Shown here: positions 1 through 8,472 of the stretch, in pieces | How positions within the stretch are numbered: position 1 is the stretch's first letter | Layout: each line of letters starts with the position of its first letter | Assembly (NCBI RefSeq): GCF_030823405.1 | Contig: NZ_JAUSXC010000001.1 | Span: forward strand, 2,587,001-2,651,000 | Source: Chryseobacterium ginsenosidimutans | GTDB lineage: Bacteria > Bacteroidota > Bacteroidia > Flavobacteriales > Weeksellaceae | Direction: 5' to 3' | DNA length: 64,000 bases | The notes under the pieces: generated by a model | The model's database searches: none | What the model saw: the letters and a program-made list of their open reading frames with translations, nothing else | Told to the model about the DNA's origin: nothing | Program-made: the position numbers and the translations under genes

Positions 1-76
1 GAAGGAATTTCTGAAGCCAGTTTTTACCGTTCCAGTTTAAAATTACAACTGCAATATTTTTAGTTTCCTCTGTCAT
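1..76 (-). CDS. Glycosyltransferase family 2, N-terminal fragment
   Basis: Only the first 25 codons lie in the window; the gene runs off the left edge. The ATG (74-76) directly follows the TAA of the upstream acyltransferase gene (77-79), so the two are translationally linked in one operon. The visible peptide contains VVILNWNGKNW, the first beta-strand and nucleotide-sugar binding start of GT2 (GT-A fold) glycosyltransferases. By family it transfers a sugar from an NDP-sugar at the cytoplasmic face of the membrane. With an LpxL-like neighbour, a role in cell-envelope glycolipid assembly is plausible, but that is inference. Confidence 0.7.
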   Translation of the reverse strand, partial: MTEETKNIAVVILNWNGKNWLQKFL

Positions 77-955
77 TTATTCTCCGTCGTAAGTTTTAAT
101 AGAATCCTGATATTTCCACTTTCTATGTGACCAAAGATAATTATCAGGGTTTTTATGAATTGTATTTTCAAGCAATCGATGAAATTTTCTTACCACTTCA
201 TTCTTCACAAACTTTTCTCCATCGGGATAGATCCGATGATAATTTACCTGATAAAAGCCTCTTTTTACCTTCTTCATTTCACAGTAAATGAAAATAAGAT
301 CCATTCGTGTGGCAAGTTTATCATAGCCTATAAAAGCGGGTGTTTTCTGATTAAGAAATTGTAATCCGTAGTTCACATGAGAAACATGCGGAGTCTGATC
401 GGCCACAAACATATAGATTGATTCACCGTCGTTGCTGTTTCTGAAAATATTTAAAATAACTTCATTGGCTTCTAGTGCTTCATTTCCGAATTTATTACGG
501 ACTTTCTTCATCTGATCTTCCCAAAAATTACTATTTACCTTTCTGTAAACGGGATGAGAGTTTTTTTGAGGAGTTATTGTTGCCAAAGCATTCATCCATT
601 CCCAATTGAAGACATGGCCGGCCATTAAAATGATATTTTTACCTTCAGCCTTAGCTTCGTGAAATAAATGCTGATTGACATGTTGCATTCTGACACGGGA
701 TTCCAGCTGAGAAATACTGAATGATTTTACGGTCTCAGCCAAATAATCTGAGAAATTGTGGTAAAACTTTTTTCTGATTTCTTTGATTTCTTCGTCAGAT
801 TTTTCAGGAAAAGAATTTTTTAGATTCTTTGTGATTACATTTTTTCTGTAACCTACAAGGTAATAATTCAAAAAGAATATAATATCCGAAAAAATATATA
901 AAATTTTCAGAGGAAGCTTAGAAATTAAGTATAGTATTTTGATCAGGAAATTCAT
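77..955 (-). CDS. LpxL/HtrB-family lysophospholipid acyltransferase
   Basis: 292-aa protein of the lipid A biosynthesis acyltransferase family, which transfers acyl chains to lipid A precursors or related lipids at the inner membrane. An N-terminal hydrophobic stretch (about residues 4-35) would anchor it. The catalytic HX4(D/E) motif is present as H114-VFNW-E119 in GHVFNWEW, and the length is near the family norm of about 300. The ATG start is preceded by an AT-rich leader. It is followed without a gap by a GT2 gene, a common arrangement in Bacteroidota. The acyl donor and acceptor cannot be read from sequence. Confidence 0.85.
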   Translation of the reverse strand: MNFLIKILYLISKLPLKILYIFSDIIFFLNYYLVGYRKNVITKNLKNSFPEKSDEEIKEIRKKFYHNFSDYLAETVKSFSISQLESRVRMQHVNQHLFHEAKAEGKNIILMAGHVFNWEWMNALATITPQKNSHPVYRKVNSNFWEDQMKKVRNKFGNEALEANEVILNIFRNSNDGESIYMFVADQTPHVSHVNYGLQFLNQKTPAFIGYDKLATRMDLIFIYCEMKKVKRGFYQVNYHRIYPDGEKFVKNEVVRKFHRLLENTIHKNPDNYLWSHRKWKYQDSIKTYDGE

Positions 956-1035
956 AAAACAGGCAAATTTACGGATAATAAAATTATGGTTCTATTTTTG
1001 CTGATAATAACTATTATTTTTTTTATTTTTATGTT

Positions 1036-1608
1036 ATGAAAAAATTATCGTTACTAGCATTTTTGGGATTAAGTTTTTTTGCATTTTCTCAGGAATTAAA
1101 GGATAAACCGGGAGATAGAGATGCAGATAAGACACTATTGGTAAAAGCTGACCATGCAGAGCTTGACGCAAAGAAAAAAGCTGCTGAAGAAAAAGCAAAG
1201 CTGCCCAAACCTTATGATCCGAAAGCGGATGCAGAAAAAGATATTCAAAATCTGATTGCAAAAGCTAAAAAGGAAAAGAAAAATATTATGATTCAGGCAG
1301 GGGGGAACTGGTGTATCTGGTGTTTAAGATTTAATCAATATGTACAAACGACTCCTGAGCTGAAGAATGTTGTAGATAAAAATTATATTTATTATCATTT
1401 AAATTATTCTCCGGAGAATAAAAATGAGAAAACATTCGCCAAATATGGAAATCCTGGAGATAAATTCGGTTACCCCGTTTTTATTGTATTGGATAAAGAT
1501 GGAAAAATGATCCATGTACAGCAAAGTGATGTATTGGAAGAGGGTAAAGGATACAGTCTTGAAAAAGTGAAAGAGTTCTTCAATCAATGGGCTCCTAAAA
1601 AATCATAA
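1036..1608 (+). CDS. Secreted thioredoxin-fold protein
   Basis: 190 aa with a signal peptide (MKKLSLLAFLGLSFFAFSQ), so periplasmic or exported. A charged, Lys/Ala-rich linker (residues 40-85) precedes a thioredoxin-like domain with the redox pair C93-IW-C96 in NWCIWC and a likely cis-proline in FGYPVF. The WCxWC form resembles the Thioredoxin_7/DUF255-like group rather than classical TrxA. Probable role: thiol reductase or oxidase for envelope proteins. It stands alone, divergent from the acyltransferase gene, with a bidirectional hairpin downstream (1777-1802). Confidence 0.8.
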   Translation: MKKLSLLAFLGLSFFAFSQELKDKPGDRDADKTLLVKADHAELDAKKKAAEEKAKLPKPYDPKADAEKDIQNLIAKAKKEKKNIMIQAGGNWCIWCLRFNQYVQTTPELKNVVDKNYIYYHLNYSPENKNEKTFAKYGNPGDKFGYPVFIVLDKDGKMIHVQQSDVLEEGKGYSLEKVKEFFNQWAPKKS

Positions 1609-1776
1609 GATTATTGACGAGCTCTTCAAAAATGATCTTTAAAAGGAGCTATTCTAATATGCAGGCAAACGGCTACTCTAAGAGCCATGTAAGCGTAATT
1701 TAGCCAGAAGGGGAACTAGGAGAGGGAGAGTAATAATGTGATGATTAACTTCAAATACATACATATTCTAAAAAGT

Positions 1777-1802
1777 AAAACCACTTCATTTGAAGTGGTT
1801 TT
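1777..1802. terminator. Bidirectional terminator, thioredoxin / rplI
   Basis: Perfect 12-bp inverted repeat, arms AAAACCACTTCA and TGAAGTGGTTTT, with T-runs on both strands. It lies between the convergent thioredoxin gene (+) and rplI (-), so it can serve both. Confidence 0.85.
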
Positions 1803-1828
1803 ATATATTTAAGAAATTTCTTAAAATC

Positions 1829-2347
1829 TTAAGCTTCTTCAGAAGGAGTTTCTTCTACTTTAGCTGGTTTTGGAGCAGCTGGTTTAGGAGCTTCTACCGG
1901 TGCGTCAGATACGATATCGAATTCGAAATTGTACTCAACATTTCTGTGTAATCTGATGTTTGCAGTTACTTTACCTGTTCTCTTAATAGTGTTTCCAGGG
2001 ATTTTGATATATTTCTTGTCAACAGAAACTCCAGTTTTAGCAAGAGCAGCAGAAAGATCTGCATTGTTGATAGATCCGAATAATTTGTCACCAGAACCTA
2101 CTTTTGCAGGAATAGTGATAGAAGTTTTCTTCAATTGATCTACTACTGCGTTAGCTGTAGCGATTAATTTAGCTTCTTCTTCTTTTCTAGCTTCCAAAGT
2201 AGCTTCAAGAGCTGCCTTGTTTTTAGGTGTAGCTAAAAGTGCAATACCTTGAGGAAGTAAGAAGTTTCTAGCGTAACCAGGCTTTACACTTACTGTGTCG
2301 AATTCAAGACCTAAGTTTTCTACGTCTTTTTTTAGGATAATGTCCAT
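1829..2347 (-). CDS. rplI: 50S ribosomal protein L9
   Basis: 172 aa. The N-terminal L9 domain (MDIILKKDVENLG, then KPGYARNFLLPQG) binds 23S rRNA; a connecting helix and C-terminal domain follow. Residues from about 150 form a Pro/Ala/Glu-rich tail (PKPAAPKPAK) that makes the protein longer than the roughly 150-aa norm, as often seen in flavobacteria. Last gene of rpsF-rpsR-rplI, separated from rpsR by 165 bp containing a hairpin (2473-2498), so its dosage may be set separately. Confidence 0.97.
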   Translation of the reverse strand: MDIILKKDVENLGLEFDTVSVKPGYARNFLLPQGIALLATPKNKAALEATLEARKEEEAKLIATANAVVDQLKKTSITIPAKVGSGDKLFGSINNADLSAALAKTGVSVDKKYIKIPGNTIKRTGKVTANIRLHRNVEYNFEFDIVSDAPVEAPKPAAPKPAKVEETPSEEA

Positions 2348-2472
2348 TGTTGTTGTCCGTTTTTAGTTTTAGAGAAAAGAAAAAAGAAAAAAGATTAAAG
2401 ACAAAATGTCTTAGAAATTATTTCTTTTCTTCAATCTAAAAATCGTTAGAATTAAATTATTTATTCAGCAAC

Positions 2473-2498
2473 AAAAGAAGAGATTGCTCTCTTCTTTT
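2473..2498 (-). promoter_or_regulatory. Hairpin between rpsR and rplI
   Basis: Perfect 11-bp inverted repeat (AAAAGAAGAGA / TCTCTTCTTTT, loop TTGC) in the 165-bp rpsR-rplI spacer. In the direction of transcription the stem is followed by only a weak T-tract, so partial attenuation or an mRNA processing/stability site is more likely than full termination. Confidence 0.55.
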
Positions 2499-2512
2499 AT
2501 TTATTTTTTGTC

Positions 2513-2815
2513 TTATTTCAATAAGTCAGCTACGTAAGGTAGTAAAGAAAGGTGTCTTGCTCTTTTGATAGCAGCAGAAACTTTTCTTTGATATTTTAAA
2601 GAAGTTCCAGTGTATCTTCTTGGTAAGATTTTACCTTGCTCATTTACGAACTGTAATAAGAAATCAGCATCTTTGTAATCAACGTGCTTAATTCCAAATT
2701 TTTTGAATCTACAGTACTTTTTATCAGTTTTTGTATTGATATCAAGTGGAGTAAGGAATTTTACTTCAGATTCTCCTCCAGCTGAGGCTTGTTTAGCCAT
2801 ATCATCTATTGCCAT
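2513..2815 (-). CDS. rpsR: 30S ribosomal protein S18
   Basis: 100 aa; basic core with the S18 signature region ([22 protein letters not shown], given here by its ends RRYTGTS and AIKRAR) and [14 protein letters not shown] at the C-terminus. It binds the 30S platform together with S6. The N-terminal 20 residues, acidic and Ser/Gly-rich, are a Bacteroidota-type extension. Follows rpsF by 30 bp, giving equimolar co-expression of the S6:S18 heterodimer. Confidence 0.97.
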   Translation of the reverse strand: MAIDDMAKQASAGGESEVKFLTPLDINTKTDKKYCRFKKFGIKHVDYKDADFLLQFVNEQGKILPRRYTGTSLKYQRKVSAAIKRARHLSLLPYVADLLK

Positions 2816-2845
2816 GTCTTTGTCTTTTTTAAAATTGGGTTAATA

Positions 2846-3187
2846 TTAAGCCTTAGCTGTTTTTACTTTAGTTCTTCTAGTGATTGCATACTCAATAGCG
2901 TGCTTGTCTAGTTTTGTCGTCAGGTAACGGATTACTCTCTCGTCACGTTTGAATGCCAATTCTAGATCAGCAACTACAGTTCCTTCACCTTTAAACTCGA
3001 TTAAAGTATAGAATCCATTCTTTTTCAATTGAATTGGATAAGCTAATTTTTTCAATCCCCAGTTTTCTTTAGCAACGATTTCGCAGTTCTTTTCTTTGAT
3101 AAGATCTTCAAATTTTTTCACTGCTTCCTCCACCTGTGCGTCAGATAGAACGGGAGTTAAAATGAAAACAGTTTCGTAATTGTTCAT
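2846..3187 (-). CDS. rpsF: 30S ribosomal protein S6
   Basis: 113 aa; starts [14 protein letters not shown], typical S6, and carries the [20 protein letters not shown] strand region that pairs with S18. First gene of the operon; the promoter -7 element TAATTTTG lies at 3222-3229 on the minus strand, leaving a leader of roughly 35 nt. Known bacterial S6:S18 autoregulatory leaders sit in this position, but I could not recognise the conserved motif in so short a leader. Confidence 0.97.
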   Translation of the reverse strand: MNNYETVFILTPVLSDAQVEEAVKKFEDLIKEKNCEIVAKENWGLKKLAYPIQLKKNGFYTLIEFKGEGTVVADLELAFKRDERVIRYLTTKLDKHAIEYAITRRTKVKTAKA

Positions 3188-3221
3188 AATGTTAAATGAA
3201 TTTGTTAATTATTTCGAGGTG

Positions 3222-3229
3222 CAAAATTA
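3222..3229 (-). promoter_or_regulatory. Promoter -7 element of rpsF operon
   Basis: TAATTTTG on the minus strand matches the Bacteroidota -7 consensus TAnnTTTG and lies 35 bp upstream of the rpsF ATG. No other promoter-like element is seen in the 214-bp gap up to 3401. Confidence 0.65.
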
Positions 3230-3401
3230 TATATTTTATTTCTAATACGCAATGTATGACTGAAGTATTTGTAAAAAATATTGGTTTTAAAACAAGTATT
3301 TTAGTTTAAAAATCTGATTCATTCAGAAAATTCACTTTCAGTACATTATAAAATCGAATAGCTGCTGAACAGAATTCAAGCAATGGAAGAAACTATTCCT
3401 G

Positions 3402-4832
3402 TTAATTTTTTTTCATTAAATCCTGTATTTTACTAATCATATTCGCGGCATTCGTATTTTTTGGATCTAATTCAAGAGATTTTTTATAATTTTCTAGTGC
3501 CAGTTTATAGTTTTTAGCAGAAAAGTAAACTTCTCCCAAGCTGTCAAAAGCATTTCCGGATTGCGGATGTTCTTTTACATTTAATTCAAAAACTTTTACA
3601 GCTTCATTAATTCTTGAATTTCTCAATAAAATATATCCAGTGTTATTCAACGTGTCTTCAAAATTCCATTTCGGATTTTTTGCTTTAATAGTATAATAAT
3701 TCTTTTCTGCATTGGGATTATCTTTTTTAGAAAATTCAAGAATGATAGATTCTTCGGCTAAAGAATAATCATCCGTTAAATTTTTATCAATGATTGCCGC
3801 AATATGATTAACAATCTGATATTGAGCCGGAAAAAAATTATATCCGTTCGACATCATGATAATTGCCATATTGTTTTGTGGGAAGATCCTGTAAGCGCTC
3901 ACATTTCCACCAGAAAAGCCATAAGACGGAATATTATTCGCTTTGCTGATTTCCCAACCGTAGGCAAAAATATCTTTTTTGTTTCCATATTCAAACGGTT
4001 TCCACATCATTTCTTTCGTTTTTTGATCCAGAAAATCATTTTTACTTAAATGGTTGCTCCATTTTAAAAAAGCGGGAAGGGTAATTGCCAGTCCATTTCC
4101 TGGATATGCCTTTTTCCCTTCGATGTCCGTAGACTTTTCATATTCTTTTGTTTCCGAATTGTAATTATACTTTATAATACGATTCAGAATTTTTTCAAGA
4201 GCATTTGAAGAAAAAACAACTTGATTTTTAGCATCATAAAATTCACTGTTCAAAATGAAGTTTTCAAAAGATTGTCCTGTGATTTTCTCAATAATCATAG
4301 AAAGAAGCATATAATTCGTTTGATTATACCTGTATTCGTTTCCTGTTGTAAAATCCATTTTTTCTTTACTCAAACGCTCAATAGTTTTAGAACTGGAGTA
4401 TTCGGGCAAAATATCACTAAATGCAATAAAATTTGGTATTCCTGAAGAATGAGTCAGGAGATTTTTTACTTTTACATTCTGCCAGTCTTTCGGAAGGTTT
4501 TCAACGTACTTTGAGATGTTGTCTTCTAAAGATAACTTTCCCTGTCCGATCAATTGAAAAATACCTACGTTGGTCATTAGTTTTGAGGTAGAATATATTC
4601 TGAACATTGAAGCTGAACTTACTTTTTTATGGTCTTCCAGATTTTCCGCCCCGTAATATTGTTCAAAAATTATTTTACCGTCTTTTATAATACCAACGGC
4701 CAATCCGGGAATTTGATTTGCTTTAATAGCCTCTTTTAAGTAATTATCAATTAAGTTATATTGATTGTTTTGTTGCGAAAAAGCGACAGTAGAAATATTT
4801 AAAGCTAAAGCTGTTAAGAGAATTTGTTTCAT
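3402..4832 (-). CDS. Secreted serine beta-lactamase-family hydrolase with C-terminal TPRs
   Basis: 476 aa with signal peptide (MKQILLTALALNISTVAFSQ). Residues 30-350 are a class C beta-lactamase/DD-peptidase fold: nucleophile motif S81-TS-K84, second motif Y169-N-Q, and a Gly-rich SGGN segment in place of KTG. Residues 385-470 hold two or three TPR-like units (AFDSLGEVYFSAKNYKLALE region), a protein-binding scaffold. Such proteins (Pfam Beta-lactamase) include esterases and D-aminopeptidases; the substrate is unknown and resistance to beta-lactams should not be assumed. Transcribed alone on the minus strand. Confidence 0.85.
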   Translation of the reverse strand: MKQILLTALALNISTVAFSQQNNQYNLIDNYLKEAIKANQIPGLAVGIIKDGKIIFEQYYGAENLEDHKKVSSASMFRIYSTSKLMTNVGIFQLIGQGKLSLEDNISKYVENLPKDWQNVKVKNLLTHSSGIPNFIAFSDILPEYSSSKTIERLSKEKMDFTTGNEYRYNQTNYMLLSMIIEKITGQSFENFILNSEFYDAKNQVVFSSNALEKILNRIIKYNYNSETKEYEKSTDIEGKKAYPGNGLAITLPAFLKWSNHLSKNDFLDQKTKEMMWKPFEYGNKKDIFAYGWEISKANNIPSYGFSGGNVSAYRIFPQNNMAIIMMSNGYNFFPAQYQIVNHIAAIIDKNLTDDYSLAEESIILEFSKKDNPNAEKNYYTIKAKNPKWNFEDTLNNTGYILLRNSRINEAVKVFELNVKEHPQSGNAFDSLGEVYFSAKNYKLALENYKKSLELDPKNTNAANMISKIQDLMKKN

Positions 4833-4938
4833 ATTTTGAGAATATTGGTCTTGTTTTTAATGTAAGACAGCTGAAAAGCTTATTCTATTACATTGCTTGT
4901 TCGTATTTATTATAAAATGTTACAGCTTTTTCAAACAA

Positions 4939-4964
4939 AAAACCTCCGAAAATTCGAAGGTTTT
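4939..4964 (-). terminator. Terminator of the E2 gene
   Basis: Inverted repeat AAAACCTCCGAA / TTCGAAGGTTTT (one mismatch, loop AA) with flanking A/T runs, downstream of the E2 gene on the minus strand and before the hydrolase gene. Confidence 0.7.
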
Positions 4965-5028
4965 ATATTTTAAAGATATTTAGACAAGCTCAATATGATT
5001 TGAATCATTTATAACTTATCATTCATCA

Positions 5029-6345
5029 TTAAATTTCCGTATTAAGATCCCAGTTTTGAAGGTAATCATGAACGTGTTTCAGCATCATTCCGCCTAAAGA
5101 TCCGTCTACAACTCTGTGGTCATACGAGTGAGACATGAACATCAACTGACGGATCGCGATTACATCACCATCCTTAGTTTCAAGAACTGCCGGTTTTTTA
5201 ACGATAGCTCCGATCGCCATAATAGCAACCTGTGGCTGAGGAATAATCGGAGTTCCCATAAGGTTTCCGAAGCTTCCTACATTAGAAATAGTATATGTTG
5301 CACCTTGAGTGTCTTCAGGTCTTAGTTTTTTGTTTCTTGCTCTGTAAGCCAAATCATTGATCGCTTTTGCTAATCCTGAAAGGGACAACTGATCGGCATT
5401 TTTGATAACAGGAACAATAAGATTTCCGTCCGGTAAAGCGGTTGCCATACCAATATTGATATTTTTCTTTTTAATAATGTTATCACCATTTAAAGAAACG
5501 TTGATCATTGGGAAGTCCTGAATAGCTTTTACAATAGCTTTCACGAAAATAGGCATGAAAGTTAGTTTTTCACCTTCACGTTTTTCGAAAATATCTTTGT
5601 GCTTATTTCTCCATTTTACAACGTTGGTAACGTCTGTTTCGATGAAAGAAGTCACGTGTGGAGCAATATGTTTTGCTTTTACCATGTTTTCAGCAATGAT
5701 TTTTCTCATTCTGTCCATAGGAATGATTTCGTCACCTGCTGCAACAGTAATTGTAGAAGCCGGAGCCGAAGTCGCAACAGGTTGTGGAGTAGAAACTACT
5801 TGCTGTGTTGCCGGAGCAGCTTGTTGAACTGGCTGGTTTCCTCTGTTTTTAACGTATGCTAAAATATCTTCTTTGGTAATTCTTCCTTCTAAACCGCTTC
5901 CTTTGATAGTTTTAAGTTCGGTTTCAGAAATATTTTCCTGTTGTGCGATTGATTTTACAAGTGGAGACAAATAAAGATCTCCTGAAAATTCTGCTGAAGC
6001 AGCTACCTGTAACGGCTGTTCTATTGTTTTTAAAGTGTCAGAATCAGGAGTGGTAGACGGGGTTTCTGTGCTTATTTCTTCTGAAGCTGTATTGCTGCCT
6101 TCTCCTTCAATTTCTAAAATAGCAATGGCTTCACCCACTTTTGCAACCTCGTCTTTCTGCTTAAGAATCTTTACGATCTTCCCCGAAATTGGTGTCGGAA
6201 CATCAGAATCTACCTTGTCTGTTGCAATTTCTACTACGGAATCATCTTCTTTAACACTATCACCTTCGTTGAATAACCAAGTGATAATTGTCGCTTCCAT
6301 AACACCTTCTCCCATGGAAGGAAGCAATAATTTGTACTCTGCCAT
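5029..6345 (-). CDS. 2-oxo acid dehydrogenase complex, E2 acyltransferase
   Basis: 438 aa. Domain order: lipoyl domain (residues 2-78) with lipoyl-lysine K44 in ATDKVDSD; Thr/Ser/Pro-rich linker; E3-binding domain (about 125-168, SPLVKSIAQQ...GLEGRITKEDI); Ala/Pro/Gln linker; catalytic CAT-type domain with the active-site motif DHRVVDG near the C-terminus. It transfers acyl groups to CoA and forms the complex core. E1 and E3 are not adjacent. The DKVDSD lipoyl motif suggests a branched-chain or broad 2-oxoacid complex rather than pyruvate dehydrogenase, but this is not decisive. Confidence 0.9.
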   Translation of the reverse strand: MAEYKLLLPSMGEGVMEATIITWLFNEGDSVKEDDSVVEIATDKVDSDVPTPISGKIVKILKQKDEVAKVGEAIAILEIEGEGSNTASEEISTETPSTTPDSDTLKTIEQPLQVAASAEFSGDLYLSPLVKSIAQQENISETELKTIKGSGLEGRITKEDILAYVKNRGNQPVQQAAPATQQVVSTPQPVATSAPASTITVAAGDEIIPMDRMRKIIAENMVKAKHIAPHVTSFIETDVTNVVKWRNKHKDIFEKREGEKLTFMPIFVKAIVKAIQDFPMINVSLNGDNIIKKKNINIGMATALPDGNLIVPVIKNADQLSLSGLAKAINDLAYRARNKKLRPEDTQGATYTISNVGSFGNLMGTPIIPQPQVAIMAIGAIVKKPAVLETKDGDVIAIRQLMFMSHSYDHRVVDGSLGGMMLKHVHDYLQNWDLNTEI

Positions 6346-6408
6346 TTTTATTTTTTAGATTTTGACAAATATATAAAAAAAAACGATTTTTTTATGAAAT
6401 ATTAAATT

Positions 6409-7236
6409 TTAGAAAAATTCAATGTAAATATTTTCTCCAACGTTTAATCCGAACAAAGATTTTGCACCGTTTTTCTTGCTTCCTTTATAGATCGTTAACT
6501 CTAAAAGCTGACTGTCATTGAAAATTGCCGCAGACTGTCCATGAAATTCTGTCTCTCTTTCCCAATCTGAGACTACTTCCGTATGGCTGGAATAGACTCT
6601 CGAAAGACTTAGATTCCTGAATTTTATGGTAAAATTTTCGTATCCGTTGCCTGTGCTTTCAAAAAAATCTTTGCTGATATTTGATATTATATTTCCGAAA
6701 TTATCAATGTAATTTACTTCCCCGATAATCATCTTTTCAGATTCATTATAGACAGGTTTGGGAAATAAAAGCTGTTTAGCAGAATCAATTTTCCGTCCGA
6801 TAACTTCAGGAAGCCCCCCATTTGCCAAATGTACTGCTGCAGGAACAAAAACATCGGTTGAAGTGAAGTTTACAATATCATCAAATCGATTGTTCAAGGT
6901 AATTTCATAAATAGCTTCAGGCTTGATATCAAAAAATATTAAACTTAAAAGCCCGTTGTCAGCTGCCAAAAAGTAGTGTCCGTTTGCTTTATATAAAATA
7001 TTTTTCCTGGATCTGTTATGAAAACTGTCGACAGAGATAATATGAATGGCCCCTTTTGGAAAGTATTTATAGGCATTTCTTACAATATAAGAGGTTTGTA
7101 CAAGGTTGAAAGCCTGGATGTCGTGGGTAATATCAATAATGTTAACCTTCTGATTCAGAGAAAGAATACTCCCTTTCACAGCGGCGACTCTGTAATCCAA
7201 ATTTCCGAAATCTGAAGTTAGGGTAATAATTGACAT
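6409..7236 (-). CDS. SAM hydrolase / SAM hydroxide adenosyltransferase family
   Basis: 275 aa, DUF62 family (relatives: chlorinase SalL and fluorinase FlA). N-terminal LTSDFG with a following DYRVAAVKG matches the SAM-binding start, and HDI and SVDSFH segments fit the family core. Most members hydrolyse S-adenosylmethionine to adenosine and methionine. The frame is open upstream to a TTG at 7264-7266, but that TTG ends a -7 element (TAAATTTG, 7264-7271), so the ATG at 7234-7236, directly before SIITLTSDFG, is the start. Divergent from phoH. Confidence 0.88.
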   Translation of the reverse strand: MSIITLTSDFGNLDYRVAAVKGSILSLNQKVNIIDITHDIQAFNLVQTSYIVRNAYKYFPKGAIHIISVDSFHNRSRKNILYKANGHYFLAADNGLLSLIFFDIKPEAIYEITLNNRFDDIVNFTSTDVFVPAAVHLANGGLPEVIGRKIDSAKQLLFPKPVYNESEKMIIGEVNYIDNFGNIISNISKDFFESTGNGYENFTIKFRNLSLSRVYSSHTEVVSDWERETEFHGQSAAIFNDSQLLELTIYKGSKKNGAKSLFGLNVGENIYIEFF

Positions 7237-7263
7237 TGGTTGTTTACTAGAATAATAGAATTG

Positions 7264-7271
7264 CAAATTTA
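7264..7271 (-). promoter_or_regulatory. Promoter -7 element of SAM hydrolase gene
   Basis: TAAATTTG on the minus strand, 27 bp upstream of the ATG. Its TTG would otherwise be mistaken for a start codon. Confidence 0.7.
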
Positions 7272-7371
7272 TTTAAAATAAAAAGAAAGCCCGAAAGATT
7301 ATGGAAAAGAATTTGATATAAATTTCAAAAAAAGCTTTAAATTTAAAATCTAAAATTAATAAAAATACTGC

Positions 7372-8331
7372 ATGTTTGAATTAACATATGATTTGGAGGA
7401 TATCGATGCGAAAATCTTCTATGGAGTTAATAACCAATATTTCAATTTAATAAAATCAACTTTTCCAACTATTAAAATTACGGGCAGAGATCACTATATT
7501 TTTGCGATGGGTAATCAGGAAGCTTTGGATATTTTTAAGCAAAAGCTTGATGATATTGTAAAATATATCACAAAAAACAATTCTATCGACCTGAAAGATG
7601 TTGAAAATATTCTGAATATTAAAGATGAAAACGAAAAACAGTTGGTTTTTGATCAGGATATTATTGTAAAAGGAGTAAACGGCAAAATAATAAAAGCTAA
7701 AACTACCAATCTTAAAAAATTAGTAAAGGAAACTGAGAAAAAAGATATGGTTTTTGCAATAGGACCCGCAGGAACAGGGAAAACATATACTAGTGTTGCG
7801 TTGGCAGCAAAGGCTTTAAGAGATAAAACGGTTAAAAGAATTGTTCTCACAAGACCTGCCGTTGAAGCAGGCGAGAGCTTAGGATTTTTGCCGGGAGATC
7901 TTAAAGAAAAGCTTGATCCGTATTTACAGCCTTTATATGATGCTCTTCGGGATATGATTCCTCATGAAAAGCTGGAAGGTTTTATAGAAAAAAAGATCAT
8001 TGAGGTTGCACCATTGGCTTTCATGAGAGGTAGAACTCTTGATGATGCTTTTGTAATTCTGGATGAAGCTCAGAATACAACACATTCTCAAATGAAAATG
8101 TTTTTAACGAGAATGGGAATGAATGCAAAATTCATCATTACCGGAGATCCCACGCAGGTAGATTTGCCGCCAAAACAACAATCGGGGTTGAAAGAGGCAA
8201 TGAGAATTCTGAAAAATGTAAAAGAAATAGGATTTGTACATCTTACTGAAGAAGATGTAGTGAGGCATCCTGTTGTGAAAAAAATTATTCTTGCCTATAA
8301 TGATGAGGATAAAAGACAGAGAAACGATTAA
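7372..8331 (+). CDS. phoH: PhoH family ATPase
   Basis: 319 aa. The N-terminal about 110 residues carry a small KH-like/OB-type nucleic acid region; the PhoH ATPase domain follows, with Walker A GPAGTGKT (131-138), Walker B LDEAQN (230-235) and the family motif RPAVEAGESLGFLPGD after the P-loop. PhoH-like proteins are cytoplasmic P-loop NTPases linked to RNA metabolism and ribosome quality control; the exact role is unsettled. Length is typical. Single gene with a strong terminator at 8351-8386. Confidence 0.92.
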   Translation: MFELTYDLEDIDAKIFYGVNNQYFNLIKSTFPTIKITGRDHYIFAMGNQEALDIFKQKLDDIVKYITKNNSIDLKDVENILNIKDENEKQLVFDQDIIVKGVNGKIIKAKTTNLKKLVKETEKKDMVFAIGPAGTGKTYTSVALAAKALRDKTVKRIVLTRPAVEAGESLGFLPGDLKEKLDPYLQPLYDALRDMIPHEKLEGFIEKKIIEVAPLAFMRGRTLDDAFVILDEAQNTTHSQMKMFLTRMGMNAKFIITGDPTQVDLPPKQQSGLKEAMRILKNVKEIGFVHLTEEDVVRHPVVKKIILAYNDEDKRQRND

Positions 8332-8350
8332 TTTATCGGATAAAATAATC

Positions 8351-8386
8351 ATAAAAGCAGAATAATGAAAATTGTTCTGCTTTTAT
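8351..8386 (+). terminator. Terminator of phoH
   Basis: Perfect 12-bp stem (ATAAAAGCAGAA / TTCTGCTTTTAT) with a 12-nt loop, 19 bp after the phoH stop. Confidence 0.8.
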
Positions 8387-8412
8387 GATAATATGCATAA
8401 AGAGTTACAAAA

Positions 8413-8442
8413 TTTTGATATCTTAAAAAAATACTATTTTTG
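8413..8442 (+). promoter_or_regulatory. Promoter of first beta-barrel gene
   Basis: TTG (8415-8417), 17-bp spacer, TATTTTTG (8435-8442): a full match to the flavobacterial consensus TTG-N17-23-TAnnTTTG, 30 bp before the ATG. Confidence 0.8.
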
Positions 8443-8472
8443 TGGCTTAATTAATAAAAAAAACTTTTAAAC

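Noticed and set aside
1669..1710. 14-codon ORF after AAAAGGAG in the thioredoxin/rplI spacer
   Set aside because: Shine-Dalgarno signals are not a reliable guide in this phylum, and the peptide is too short to support.
3402..4832. Class C beta-lactamase resistance gene
   Set aside because: The third active-site motif KTG is not present and a TPR region is attached; family members are mostly peptidases or esterases.
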